A stretch of DNA of 64,000 nucleotides from Dendrophyllia cribrosa (GCA_024195265.1 JAJLRJ010000010.1:11632154-11696153), one strand, 5' to 3'. Positions 41,706 through 52,399 are shown, counted from the stretch's first letter. A program made the numbers and translations. The notes: a model not told the origin generated them from the sequence alone.

Positions 41706-42855
41706 TCAACTTAAGTCATAATCTTCAAGCCAGGTAGGGGAACGTCTGGCTCTCTCGGAACGCCTGGGCTGGAAGGCTAGGATGGGCTCCACATGGTCCG
41801 GGATGGACTGTACTGGGGACATTGCATCATTCACTTCAATCTCAGGGGTAGGCTGGGTCTGGTTCTGGTCTTGCAGGGACTCTGGTAAGACAGGTAGTTT
41901 GTTTTCATTCTCAGCCTGATGAGGCTGTTCTATGTGGCTGCTTGGTTCTGGCGATAGCTCCAGAGAAGACCTCAGCTGACGGCGGTTTCTGCGGAAGCGC
42001 CGTCCATCTACCTCGACTTCATATGACCGTCGGTCAAGAGGGCGTGTGCAGTGGCCTAAGCTCCATTTCTGCTCGCCTGGTAGCTTCATGCGGATTGCAT
42101 CGCCTGCTTTTAAGGGGGCGAGATTCTTGACGCCTCTGTTGTACTGCCTGCACTGCAATCGTTTTCTAGCTGCTAGGTTACTCGCTGTGGTTATCATGTC
42201 ACTGTTTGGCCGGAGGAGTTTATCGGCTATTGGAAGCAGAGTGCGGGTGCGTCGACCCATTAACCTCTGAGCTGGTGAGGTGCTGAATCCTTCACTTGGG
42301 GTGTTGCACCAATCAAGGATCGCTAATAGTGGGTCTTTCTTGTCTTCATTTGCTTTCACGAGCAGTCCTTTGCAGGTTTTCACAGCATTTTCCACTTTTC
42401 CGTTCGACAGGGGATATCTTGGGCTAGACGTTCGGTGCTCAAACTGCCATTTAGAGGAGAAATTCTTGAACTCTTGATTGTCGAATTCTGGACCATTATC
42501 CGTAATCAGTACCTCTGGAATACCATGGCGAGCAAATTGCACCTTGAGTTGAGTAATAACAGCTTGTGCTGTCTTCTTGTGGATCTCAACCACTTCAAAG
42601 AAATTTGACCAGTAATCCACCATTATTAGGAATGTCTGCTGTCCAAGGACAAACAGATCAGCAGCAATCTTTTGCCAAGGGTGCGATGGCAGTTCGTGTG
42701 GTTGAAGCTCTTCACGGGCTTGTTCCGGTCGGTATGTTTGGCAGATTGTACAACGCGAGACAAAGTCTCTGATTTCAGCACTCATTCGAGGCCAATACAG
42801 TATTTCACGGGCACAAATTAAAATGTTTTCTGCTGCGTGGCACTCACGGTTAATG
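41706..42855 (-). CDS. Gypsy integrase, N-terminally damaged
   Basis: About 380 codons of integrase: half of the HHCC zinc finger (His21, Cys50 and Cys53 by numbering of the 397-codon frame; the first His is lost), then the core with Asp81 (AADLFV), Asp134 (ITDNGPEF) and Glu170 (NGKVENAV). A C-terminal domain follows (GDAIRMKLPGEQKWSLG ... RPLDRRSYEVEVDG ... RRNRRQLR) with a Pro/Gln/Glu-rich tail. The inserted sequence at 42856-43330 replaces the first zinc ligands and the RNase H. The catalytic triad is intact. Confidence 0.9.
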
Positions 42856-43330
42856 ATAATATTGACATTTAAGATTGAATGCCGAAAAAGAACTGACAAA
42901 GACAGTCAGACGTTTCGGGGATAACCCCTTCATCAGTGTTTGTGTTACTTTTACGAGACAAACGCTCGTGCACACGTACAATTTGTTGTGTGTACGCTAT
43001 TAAAAAATATTCAAATAAAACGCGAATTCGAGCGCGCGCTTAGCGCGCATAAATGCGACAGAGAATGAAACTTGAAGCCAATGTAGCCTCATGGAAAATT
43101 AAAATTTAAAGTCAATGTTAATTCCACGAGGCGCCAAGGTCTTGTGTAGAAAGATTACCCTCATTACTTTTCTCTGTCGTGTGGCAGTTGCTCCCGTGAC
43201 TTTCTTTATCACAGGTTCAACTTTTCTTTATCACATGTCGGTGTCGGTGATAAAGAAAGTCACGGGAGCAACTGCCACACGACAGAGAGAAGAAATGAGG
43301 CTAATCTTTCTATACAAGTACTGCTCCTAA
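42856..43330. mobile_element. Insertion with Penelope-like end and a hairpin
   Basis: Contains a hammerhead-like block on the minus strand (CTGATGA, GGGG...CCCC stem, GAAAC at 42936-42912). It also has a long inverted repeat, 43158-43211 against 43246-43306 (TCTGTCGTGTGGCAGTTGCT arm). Probably debris of a Penelope-like element that replaced part of pol. Confidence 0.6.
42908..42940 (-). ncRNA. Hammerhead-like motif
   Basis: CTGATGA, one extra A, a 4-bp GGGG/CCCC stem with loop TTAT, then GAAACGTC. The core is complete, but the extra base before stem II and an unclear cleavage site make activity doubtful. Confidence 0.42.
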
Positions 43331-44229
43331 GCCAGACCGGCTGGCATCACATTGTACAGTGACTGGCTTGCTTACGTCGTAATAGCGAAGGACGGGTGCC
43401 TCTGTCAGGAACTTCTTGATCGTGTTCATGGCAAGGGAGTGCTGTTCTAACTACTGGAACTCCACGTTCTTGTCCTCCAGACGTCATCTCTGATGGGTGG
43501 GGCATAAACTTTGCAAGATACGTCACCATCCCCAGGAATGGCTTCAATGCAGTAACATCTTCAGGTTCAGGCATTGCAATATGACCTGAATTTTCTCGGG
43601 ATCGGGCATCAGCCCTTGAGAAGTGAGGAGATGACCCATGTCCGGTGGCGTTTCACTTTTGCATGATTCAACTTCAAGTTCCACAGACGGCATTTCTCAA
43701 GAAGGGCGCGCTCATTTCTTTCAAGACTCTGGTTTACTTCACGGTCAGTACTGCCAAATCCGGCGATCAGGAAGTCGTCTGCAATCACTTCCACGCCTTC
43801 CAGGTCTTCAACAAACTCATGCATTGTACGTTGCCAGACTTCTGGTGATGAAGAGATGCCAAATGGCATCCTCTTCCATCTGTACCACCCAAATGGTGTA
43901 TTACAGGTGGTCTTGTAGCTAGACTCCATGTCGAGACGTTTCTGCCAAAAGCAGTCCTTGGCATCTCCGACAGTGAACTTCTTTGCTTGCGAAAGGCGGG
44001 TCGCAACTTCCTCCATTGTTGGCATTTGGTAATGCTCTCGGCGGATGGCTTTGTTCAAATCGCGCGGGTCCAGACATATGCGTAGCTTGTTGGACTTGAC
44101 AATGACCAACATACTGGAAACCCACTCGGTCGGTTCAGCAACGGGGGCAATAACACCGCTGGCTACCATCTCATCCCGTTTCTCCTTGATCTGGCTTCGT
44201 AGAGCGACTGGTACACGACAGGGTGGATG
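43331..44229 (-). pseudogene. Gypsy reverse transcriptase, broken
   Basis: Reads PPCRVPVALRSQIKEKRDEM, the RT fingers (WVSSMLVIVKSNKLRICLDP, RDLNKAI), palm (FTVGDAKDCFWQKRLD, PFGWYRWKRMPFGISSSPEV) and VIADDFLIAG. Here the usual YxDD motif is I-A-D-D. After a frame break, the connection domain (LKPFLGMVTYLAKFMP) and the first strand of RNase H (TVQCDASRSGLGAVLV) follow before the insertion. The N-terminal border is the MULE-like insertion at 44230. Inactive as it stands. Confidence 0.85.
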
Positions 44230-45451
44230 CATTCTCGTCCCCAGAGCTCCACGGTTTTTTTAAATTGCGTCTCGTGTAGCTCTGGTAACGGACAAAAATT
44301 TGAATTTTTTGATGGGCCGTTTAAAAATGAATGCGCAACAAGGTAAAAAAAATTACGCTTCTACGCATAATGTTTTATTTCCGGCTAAATTTCAAATGTT
44401 GAAGTCCTATGACGACTACATCAACAAAACCAACGTTTTAATTTCAACGCATTCAACGACCAATGTCACCCAGTTTTGTTTGGTTTAGCAGGTAAAGATA
44501 CGGCTGCTAAATTTCAAAGTATAACGGGATCTGATTGTCGCTAAATATGAGCGATTCGTTTCCTAAAATAATCAGTGTGTGTCTTGGAAGATGAAGCTAT
44601 AAGCAGCCACGAATATTAAAGAAGTATGTTGCTTGCAACAGGGACGAGTATTAATTAAAGGAGAGGCAGAAATCCTGAAGAAAGCCCAAGGGTGAAAAGA
44701 AATATTACCACTAGGTTACCCATTTTAAATAACAACAACAACAACAACGTTATCAGCACTCTCGTAAGCAAGTTATATTATATCTTCTTTATTAGGTAAT
44801 ACTATTTGCTACAACTTGAAATACAAATCTAGGGAAACGAAGGTCACTCGAAGCCCAATTAAAATAACATGAAACGAATGTAAAACAAAAGTTCCTCGAT
44901 ATTTCTTACCACTGTTCGATAAAAATAAGCCTAATCAATGACCGCAGCGTGTCCATCAACAAACTTAGCTGTCCCATCAACTGATTTGGTCGGATATGAT
45001 AGCGTTCAGTGGCGAAACGATAAATACACAGCTCCCAAACGAAAGGAATCGGTTGACTTATCGAGGATCGATTTTCTAAAACCAATAAGCAAAATACAAA
45101 GACAATCTTTCTTCTAATAACAGCAGCACGTAAAGCTTTTCTTCTTTCTTTTCCAGCGCGATGTTTTGATGTTAAGTCTTGTACAGTCCTTTCGAACCCC
45201 ATTCCACACACAGAGCATTCTCGTCTCCAGAGCTCAACCAAACAAAACGAGGGCTCTGGGGACGAGAATGCACTCACGAAAGGTTTTTTTTATTTCCGGT
45301 TTCTGGCATTGAGCAAGCGCAATGGTACATTAATGCATTAGGCATGCGCTAACGGATGTCGTGGATTTTACGACATCCGGAAGGCACTGTTACCAGAGCT
45401 CTTCGTTTTCACCGCTGACCAAACGAAACGAAGGCTCTGGGGACGAGAATG
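44230..45451. mobile_element. 1.2-kb TIR element with 9-bp target duplication
   Basis: Ends CATTCTCGTCCCCAGAGCTC and the inverse GCTCTGGGGACGAGAATG; the 9 bases GGGTGGATG occur just outside both ends (44221-44229, 45452-45460). No transposase. A near-identical pair of the same ends lies inside at 45218-45275, suggesting a second nested or duplicated terminus. The 9-bp duplication fits a MULE-type non-autonomous element. It splits gypsy pol. Confidence 0.88.
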
Positions 45452-45486
45452 GGGTGGATGTATCACAGGTGGAACTCTGTCATCGG

Positions 45487-46269
45487 TTACGATGTGGTAC
45501 TCGCCAGGGCCGGGAGGTCACCCAAGCCTTCAAAGACATCCTTGTATTCATCTAGAAGGTCAGCAATCCCTGTTGTTACGCTTACACTTGGGGTATCCTC
45601 GAGACCACTGGAGTTTGACGGGCTATCGCAGTCATTAATTGTGATGAGTCCCAGTCCAATACATGTGCTGTATGATAACAGTGGAGCAAGGTCATCTTCT
45701 GTAATGTTGAACTGCAACACCTGTCTTTTCCCATGGCGCCATGTAGGGTGCTCTGTCGACCCCAATATCTTGTACCGTTCATTGGTGTAAGTTTTAATAA
45801 ACTTGTGTGAGCAGCGTTTGACTTGCGTCAAATCCTTATCAGCCGTAGCACGTTGATAATCTTTCAGCGAAAGGAGATTGCATTCCGCGCCTGTGTCCAG
45901 TTGGAATGTCATTTGACTTCGACTGCTTTGTACGCCGACTTCCATAGTAATCAAAGCACACGATCCAGTTCCAACTTGACTTATACGAAAAACTTCTTCA
46001 GATACTTCTTCTACATTGTGTACCTTGGGGTTGGTTGATCGGCACTTTGACTGGAAGTTGTTCTTCTGTCCGCACTTGTGGCACGATTGCCCTCTGGCAG
46101 GGCACTGGCGATTTCCATGGTGATATCCACAGAATCTACATTCTGGCCGATGGATGGGCGGATCACGTGGCCGTCTTGTGTTCTGAGGCGGTTCATTCTG
46201 CAGATCATTCTTCGGTTCTGTTCTAACCGCACCAACTGACTCATCTGTTCCACTGGCAATCAACTTCAA
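45487..46269 (-). CDS. Gypsy nucleocapsid zinc knuckles and protease
   Basis: Two zinc knuckles (CRFCGYHHGNRQCPARG and CHKCGQKNNFQSKC; the second has Phe in place of the usual His). Next comes the retropepsin active site FQLDTGAECNLLSLKDY and a C-terminal LLDEYKDVFEGLGDLP, the conserved lead-in to RT. One frame change near 45500 separates it from the RT start. Protease would cleave Gag-Pol. The active-site DTGA is intact. Confidence 0.88.
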   Translation of the reverse strand: MKLIASGTDESVGAVRTEPKNDLQNEPPQNTRRPRDPPIHRPECRFCGYHHGNRQCPARGQSCHKCGQKNNFQSKCRSTNPKVHNVEEVSEEVFRISQVGTGSCALITMEVGVQSSRSQMTFQLDTGAECNLLSLKDYQRATADKDLTQVKRCSHKFIKTYTNERYKILGSTEHPTWRHGKRQVLQFNITEDDLAPLLSYSTCIGLGLITINDCDSPSNSSGLEDTPSVSVTTGIADLLDEYKDVFEGLGDLPALASTTS

Positions 46270-46816
46270 TTGCTGCGGCTTTGCAAATGTCGATGGCTTT
46301 AGACAAGCTCAGGTCGTTTGCTCGTAACAGGCGTTCTCGTACATTCTCATCTCGGACTCCAAGGACCAAGCGGTCGCGTAGAATATCGTCCGGTGTGATT
46401 TCGTCGTGGGCACAGTTCTTCGCAATCACACGCAACTCGGTCACGTAAGCATTAATACTTTCGCCTGGCTCCCGTTTCCGATTATTAAAGCGATAGCGTT
46501 CGTATATCACTTGAGTGCGAGGTTCACAATATTCGTCAAATTTGGCTAAAACATCCGTAATACTGTTTTCGCTCTGGCCCTCACTCCAAACAAACGTATC
46601 AAACGCTTTGACGGCCTCCTCGCCGATGACTGAAAGCAATGTTGACACTCGAACAATTTCATACCTTTGCCAAACTTTTTTTCATTGTTTCCAATAACTA
46701 GCCATATTATCGCCCACTACAAGCGGTTTTGGTGGCGGCAGATTCATCGGAGGTAATATAATCGGAGCAGCGGTTGACGTTCCTGAAGCGCTTTCTGTAG
46801 TGTCCGGTGGAGGCAT
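46241..46816 (-). pseudogene. Gypsy gag with an internal stop
   Basis: Starts with ATG at 46816 (MPPPDTTESASGTS), reads a Pro-rich N-terminus to VVGDNMASYWKQ, hits a TGA near 46692, and resumes as KVWQRYEIVRVSTLLSVIGE followed by the capsid-like helices YERYRFNNRKREPGESINAY and LRDRLVLGVRDENVRERLL. The final 10 codons overlap the protease frame. Capsid-type gag of gypsy elements; the stop makes this copy defective. Confidence 0.8.
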
Positions 46817-46954
46817 CTCGCCAAGACAAAATGATTAAGACGGCGGCCACGAGGAACAAATTTGCTTCTTCGATTGACTGCGTACTCACGAACTTGGCGT
46901 CAAATACTTTTCAAATCGTCCTCTAACGATGCTAGAGACTCACTTCTGACACCA

Positions 46955-47095
46955 TGTCGAGTTTTGAAGGCAATAAATCACAGCTATGGGTTGGTTGACA
47001 TCAATTCAAGCTGTACAAAAATCTCGGTTGCACGAGGCACCGCTTATCACGTGACTCGCTGATCACATGATCATTGTCACGCTTGTCACGTCACA
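46955..47095 (-). repeat. Gypsy 5' LTR (right in window)
   Basis: Begins TGTCGAGTTTTGAAGGCAAT, ends CACGTCACA; followed by GAACT. Confidence 0.9.
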
Positions 47096-47100
47096 GAACT

Positions 47101-47233
47101 GACTGATTCTGAAGATACTGAAACATCTTTGCCTGTAGTAGCCACTATTTTATCTATACGACCCAGCATGCAACCCCTTCGTGTACCTCTACAAACCAGC
47201 ATACAACCTGTTCCTCCACCACCCAGCACATAA
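47101..47233 (+). CDS. Short host exon split by the gypsy element, right part
   Basis: Continues the frame of 41425-41450: an acidic DSEDTETSLP stretch, then PLRVPLQTSIQPVPPPPST and TAA at 47231-47233. The exact in-frame continuation across the insertion supports an originally open sequence. Identity unknown. Confidence 0.35.
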
Positions 47234-47445
47234 GGTGCTCTTGTGGTACCATTATCATGGCTATTCTAAAACAACAGACGATACGAAAAAGTAAATGCTA
47301 AAAAACAAAAGCTTTCTGCAATCAGAATACACTATACAGAGAAGTGACGTGAGAATTAATATTTCAGTTAATTAGTCATTTCCGGTGGGAAGGTTAAGCG
47401 CCAAGGATTAATTTTCCACCCCACAAAATCTTTTGTTTCAACCTC

Positions 47446-48422
47446 GTTCCCAGGGTATGTCATCTTCCCGCCCCCTGAAGCGAGAGAAGAGAGACCCTGG
47501 TCAACTCAGGTCACGTGTCTCTTGGACAATTATATTCCTAAGGAGGGGTCGACAGTGTTTGTAACTGTGTCTCGTTTTCTTTACTGTGGCTCGTGCTGTG
47601 CGCGAGTCGGTTGATGTCCGGAAACGGTTCAATCAAACGATTCAAACAAAAGCGAATGAAAAATGCAAAACTGGGATAAAATTGTTGTCGTTCAATAATT
47701 TCACAATCGTATAATGAAACAATGAAATGTAAAAATCTTGTATAGACATTCAAATGACTGGAACTGGTAAATGTTGAACAAAACAACATGCCTCACCCAC
47801 GAAGAATAAAAGCTATCATTATCCTCTCTACCTCGTTTCCTGTTATAAAAGTGTACAGTCGATCTGCATGTCAAATGTTTTTTCGTCGACGTGGCAGCCG
47901 CGCGCTTCTTTCTTGCTTTGCCATTGTCCGAGAACAGACGGCGACAATTTAGTCTGCCTGTCGAATGAAGCTTAAATATCGCCTGCTAAATAGTATGTAG
48001 CGATAATTCATCCCAGTTCGGAACAATGCCATAAAATAAAAGCATTTTCTGCCGAGACTGAGCTTAGCGGCGTCCAGTAAATAATAAAATTGGACTGTAT
48101 TGTGTAGCGAGTCCAAAATTAGCTTTACTGAGGCAAAACTTCAAGCGCTGTGACAATTCCACAACCGTTACTTTACAGATCCTAAAGCAACTTGCACTCT
48201 TAAAACCAGTCGATGTGGATATGTTTTGAAGTCTGCGGATGACTGCCGCAGGATTTGTTTTGATTCGCAATGCTCTGCTAAAGCGAACAAATTTCACACT
48301 TTGCCGCCCCTCCCCAAGTCTTTTTTTTGTTACATCCCAGATTTTGGGACGCACGTGACCAGAGTTGACCAGGGTCTCTCTTCTCTCGCTCCAGGGAGCG
48401 GGAAGATGAGAGACCCTGGGAA
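47446..48422. mobile_element. ~1-kb TIR element, GTTCCCAGGGT family
   Basis: ~80-bp inverted arms (GTTCCCAGGGT...CATCTTCCCG, then GCGAGAGAAGAGAGACCCTG and GTCACGTG). No gene inside. Target duplication not identified. Confidence 0.82.
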
Positions 48423-48615
48423 CGTCTATTTATTCCTAGAGGAGATAACGTTTTCCCTTCGTGTATCAAATGAGCCCCTCTCGCCTTTCTCACTGCGTCA
48501 CGGTTGCTGCGTATGAGTTCAAGTGGGATTAGAAGAGCATCATTGATTGAATGTCCAGCTTGATTGAAATGTAGGGAGACAGGAGTGGGATCGCCGAGTT
48601 GATGATGGTTCATGA
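48423..48615 (-). pseudogene. Penelope-like C-terminal fragment (minus strand)
   Basis: Reads MNHHQLGDPTPVSLHFNQAG, then HSINDALLIPLELIRSNRD and ARKA-type GAHLI...TLSPLGINRR. This is the extreme C-terminus of a Penelope-like GIY-YIG protein. It is inverted relative to the fragment that follows. Confidence 0.75.
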
Positions 48616-49610
48616 TTGAATGTAAGAAATGTAAATGCCAATACATCGGAGAGACCAAACGGCAACTTAATGAACGATTTGGACCAGGCTTAACTAATCA
48701 ATGACATCAATGACATCAATGTAATCAATGAGTAATCAATGGGTAATCAATGAGTAATCAATTGATTACTCATCGAGTATTGCCAATACTCAATGGGTAC
48801 TCAATGACTAATCAATGACCCACAAAATTTTGGTCATTGATGTCATTGATTAGTCATTGATTTGCATGAAAAGAGGTGTTGACAGGCCAGACACGACCCG
48901 TATTTAAAGCTCGGGATAACGTGGAACATGACCTTTAGAGTTTTGCTCTAACAAGTATATCCCCCAAGGATTTTCCTTTTTTGTTTGAGATAAGGGGAGG
49001 CTCTTTGTATATTTCTCTTAGCAATGGTTGGTTCTGTGGTTGTACGTTGTTACGAAAGGCAGAATTTTTTTTCGCACGTTCTCCTTTTGTTATGAAGATG
49101 ACTTCCGTTCATTGAATTATACCTCGGAAATTATTTTCTCAATGAGATTGAGTGTAGCCTCTAACACGGAGGCGTGCTTTGAAGTTGTTGATATTCTCAC
49201 TGAATGATTTCGCTGAGGAATTTGTTCTTAAAAGTCTTAGGGCTTCACCTTTTCTGAGCAATTTCTGACCCCTAGTGGGTGGTAGGAAGAGAAATGGGTG
49301 TACTGGAAGGTCTCTGTTGGTTTAAAATGAGTAATCAATGACATCAATGAGTAATCAATGACCCACAAAATTTTTTGGGTTCGACAATACTCAATACTCA
49401 ATACTCAATACAATATGGCAATACTCAATGATTAATCAATTGATTACCCATTGATTACCCATTGATTACTCATTGATGTCATTGATCATTGATTAGTTAT
49501 GCCTGGTTTGGAGAACACCGCCGTTCCATCATGAACCATCATCAACTCAGCGATCCCACTCCTGTCTCCCTACATTTTCAATCAAGCTGGACATTCAATA
49601 TGACACTGGG
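48616..49610 (+). pseudogene. Penelope-like endonuclease fragment (plus strand), split by an insertion
   Basis: CKKCKCQYIGETKRQLNERF before the inserted element (48684-49506) and RFGEHRRSIMNHHQLSDPTP after it form one GIY-YIG segment (YIGET...R...H). It meets the inverse copy head to head at ~48616, a twin-priming-like arrangement. Confidence 0.75.
48684..49506. mobile_element. 823-bp TIR element with TAATCAATGA arrays
   Basis: Ends CCAGGC(T/A)TAACTAATCAATGA inverted, flanked by TTTGGA on both sides (48678-48683 and 49507-49512). Both arms are packed with ATCAATGA/TCATTGAT words. No coding frame. Inserted into the Penelope-like fragment. Confidence 0.82.
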
Positions 49611-49848
49611 GGTGGACACAGCCATGGTTTGTTACGTCCTCAGTGGTTCTTTCACGTCCCCATGGGAGACGGGACCGCCATTTCTATGTGGGCATCCGAG
49701 CCACGTGAAAATCTAACCATGTCATAGCAAAGGTAGTACCTTCATCCTCAGTTATTTTAAGACCCCGAGTGTTGGTCCGGCCGAGGCTCGAACCCGAGAC
49801 CTCCCGCTCTGCAGACCGGTGCTTTATCAACTGCACCAGGAGCCGGTT
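49600..49848 (-). mobile_element. tRNA-derived SINE
   Basis: Head at 49774-49846 on the minus strand with box A (TGGTGCAGTTGATAAAGCAC) and box B (GGTTCGAGCC) and tRNA-like pairing; body continues to ~49600. Confidence 0.72.
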
Positions 49849-50870
49849 GTAATGGTTGTAATGGCGTTGTACTGTTTTTCCTTATTATTTTAGTGTCTTT
49901 AAAAAAAACTATGTGAATGCTAATACTGTTTGATCTTTTCGGTTCCTTTAGCTGAATATTTCAGCGGCAACAAATATTAGGGAAAGGAATCTTATCCTCC
50001 AATTTACTGACTGCTTTATCCTTTCCGAAAATCTTAGTTGATCATATTTCGTACCAAAAGCGACATTTTTTATCTCTCGAAAACAAAAGGCGTTAAAGTT
50101 TCCGATTTTACGAAAGTTTGAGGCGGGATTTTACCATTTAAAAGAAAACTCTATTTTTTTTGTCTAAATTCATTACGAATTTTTAAGGCGACTAAAGATT
50201 ACGTAACAAGCGGACGATTCGCAATGACGATTTTTAGCGCAATGTTGCGCTAAACGTGGATGCCGTGTAACATGGGTGCGCGGACGATTTTCTTCGCAAA
50301 TTTTGCGTTGCGAGTTTTTGAATGAGCTTCAAAAACTTGGAACGCAAAAATTTCGAAGAAAGTCGTCCGCGCACTCATGTTACACGACATCGACTTTTAG
50401 CGCAACATTGTTGCGCTAAAAATTGTCGCTGCGAATAGTCCCATGTAAGGGCCTTCCGAACGGATTTTCCACCTAAAAGATTCGTTGGGTGCTCTTGGTT
50501 TTTGTTTGTTGTCTTTGTTTGTTTGTTCGAAAAAACTGCCATGAATAAGATAAAAATCCTGATTAAAATTTGTAGATTTCCCTTGGACCGGTCTAAAAAC
50601 ATCCATGTACATACAGCCTTTGAACTGCCATTTCTTGTTAATGCACTTGTTCAGGTTTAGTCCTTTTACTGACAACACTTTATTATACCAGCCGCGTACG
50701 GAAGACGATTCTAACAAGACGGTCGGTCTACGTTTTTCGGTAGCGTTCTGATTAAGCCTAAAGTGACACCGCCGAATCCGCTTAGAAGTGAAACTAAATC
50801 TTACTTTCACTTCCGAAAAATATTTGACAAACAAAGGCATTCCGATAAAAGTTAAAGATTTACAATAAAA
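49849..50870. other. Upstream region of the Ig receptor gene; hairpin MITE
   Basis: Contains a hairpin MITE at 50213-50441 and otherwise no recognised exon. The immediate 5' flank (50450-50870) may hold promoter and 5' UTR of the receptor, but no motif is certain. Confidence 0.45.
50213..50441. mobile_element. 229-bp hairpin MITE
   Basis: The left arm (GACGATTTTTAGCGCAATGT, then CGCGGACGATTTTCTTCG) is almost fully mirrored by the right arm (CGAAGAAAGTCGTCCGCG, ATTGTTGCGCTAAAAATTGT). Confidence 0.85.
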
Positions 50871-50910
50871 ATGTTCATCCTTCTACTTGTTGTAAATTAC
50901 CTGTTAGTGG
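50871..50910 (+). CDS. Ig/SEA receptor gene, exon 1 (signal peptide)
   Basis: ATG at 50871 is followed by a hydrophobic run, MFILLLVVNYLLV, and the exon ends GTGG|GTAAGT in phase 1, as expected for a signal-peptide exon joined to a phase-1 Ig exon (split Asp codon G|AT). The receptor would enter the secretory pathway. Confidence 0.78.
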
Positions 50911-51016
50911 GTAAGTTGGGGACGAAAGTGTTATCCTATTTTGTACCTTATGAACATCAAGTGACTAAAACTTTATACGACGTTGCTAACTTACCGGTTT
51001 TAATTACTTTCTACAG

Positions 51017-51421
51017 ATGCTTTATTTATGTGGACTGCTCCTTCTCCGGCCTGGAACCAAACCAACCCAGGGAGTAATCCAGCTGACATTCAAACCGCTG
51101 TTTTTCGGGTTTTAAATGGAAGAACAAATTATCAAGTGAGGTGGAATTACAGTCTATTGGAGGGACAGACCATAAGGTATACATTTTTCAGCATTCGTTT
51201 GGCGGGCACAAGCCTTCCTGATGACATCGGAGATGTATATGGTGGAAGCTCTTCAATAAATAACAAGCATGATTACAAGAATCGATTCAGGCTGGAAAGC
51301 ACGAGCGAATATTCTACATTGACAATAATCAAAGTGACGGAAAGGGAGAACGCTACTTTCCAGTGCAGGATAAAAGCGGGAGGAAATAGATGGGCTTACA
51401 ACGTACGGATTGAAGTTACAG
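51017..51421 (+). CDS. Ig/SEA receptor gene, exon 2 (V-type Ig domain)
   Basis: Acceptor TTTCTACAG|AT, donor TTACAG|GTAATA, phase 1-1. Encodes an Ig-like fold: YQVRWNYSLLEGQTIRYTFF (B-C strands with the core Trp), LESTSEYSTLTIIKVTEREN and ATFQCRIKAGG (F strand with Cys). The B-strand Cys is absent, so the classical disulfide is missing; divergent V-like domains of this kind are common at the N-terminus of cnidarian Ig receptors. It would be membrane-distal and a likely ligand-binding domain (inferred). The orphan exon at 36.2 kb is its closest match here. Confidence 0.82.
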
Positions 51422-51960
51422 GTAATAACGCATCAATCATTAACTTACTCGAAGGTGTAACTTTAGTTTGTCGAACTTATAAAATATAGCTTGAATCGTA
51501 CACTGATATCATATAAATCCCTAAGCAATGCAATGCAAAATGCCCTTGGTATGATTTGAACAATTGAGTTAATAACACATGTTATGGCCCAAAGAAGCAA
51601 AATGTATTCTGACCCACCCCCTTCCTGACTGATGACACTAATAATCCACCCACACAACTCCCTTCTCCTCCCTCCCTTAGGTAGTCAGTGTATTTTTGAC
51701 GAATCCACAAGACGAGTCAAAATACAAGGAAGTGCCAATAAACACTGATACTACACACCAAACGTATGATAATCGATTAATATCCAACACAAAATCTCAT
51801 AATGAAAACTTTGCAAGAAACGAAAGTATACAGTTTTTTAATGCAGGAATATAATTAACTAGTTGGCGCTCTCTTCTTTTTCTTTTAATGCAATATAACT
51901 AGACTTAGAGCATAGTTCACTACGGACTGTGCTTAACTTTATTTTGCTTTGACTTTGTAG

Positions 51961-52203
51961 TTCCTCCAACAATCACTTACATCTCAGCTGACAGGACGGT
52001 GAATAAAGGAGATGCAATGACCCTTGACTGTACAGCCGGTGGTTATCCAACACCAAACATCACCTGGACAAACATCTCTGATGGGAATGTTGTCACAATG
52101 CCTTTGACCATCACTGGTAAACAGGATGAAGGAGGTTACAGATGTACTGCTGATAACGGTGTTGGCAATCCCACCAGCAGGGATGTCTCCATTACTGTTC
52201 ATA
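51961..52203 (+). CDS. Ig/SEA receptor gene, exon 3 (I-set Ig domain)
   Basis: Acceptor TGACTTTGTAG|TT, donor TTCATA|GTGAGT, exactly 81 codons in phase 1-1. Complete I-set signature: GDAMTLDCTAGGYPTPNITW (B-strand Cys, C-strand Trp) and DEGGYRCTADNGVGNPTSRD (YxC with F-strand Cys). One-exon-per-Ig-domain organisation is standard for animal receptors. Confidence 0.92.
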
Positions 52204-52399
52204 GTGAGTATAAATTTTTTTCCAAACTCATATCAGTTCCTGGTATCCGCTTTGTATGGCTTATGGTGGGTTACAAGAATTTTCACGAATGAATCAAAAA
52301 ATTGAACTCGTATGGATGCGTGACGCTTATAAACACGAATCAATTTGAAATAAAAAATATCATAGTGAAACAATAAAATTGACTTTGTTTGTAAAGGTT

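Larger units (their letters stand above)
41451..47095 (-). mobile_element. Ty3/gypsy LTR retrotransposon
   Basis: Direct LTRs at 41451-41615 and 46955-47095, both TG...CA, with 5-bp target duplication GAACT (41446-41450 and 47096-47100). Gene order on the minus strand is gag, nucleocapsid/protease, RT, (RNase H lost), integrase, i.e. gypsy order. Damaged by insertions at 42.86-43.33 and 44.23-45.45 kb, plus at least one stop and one frameshift. Confidence 0.93.

Noticed and set aside
43638..43922. Plus-strand frames across the gypsy pol region
   Set aside because: Antisense shadows of reverse transcriptase.
50397..50840. 147-codon minus-strand frame upstream of the receptor
   Set aside because: Overlaps the hairpin MITE and has no recognisable domain.
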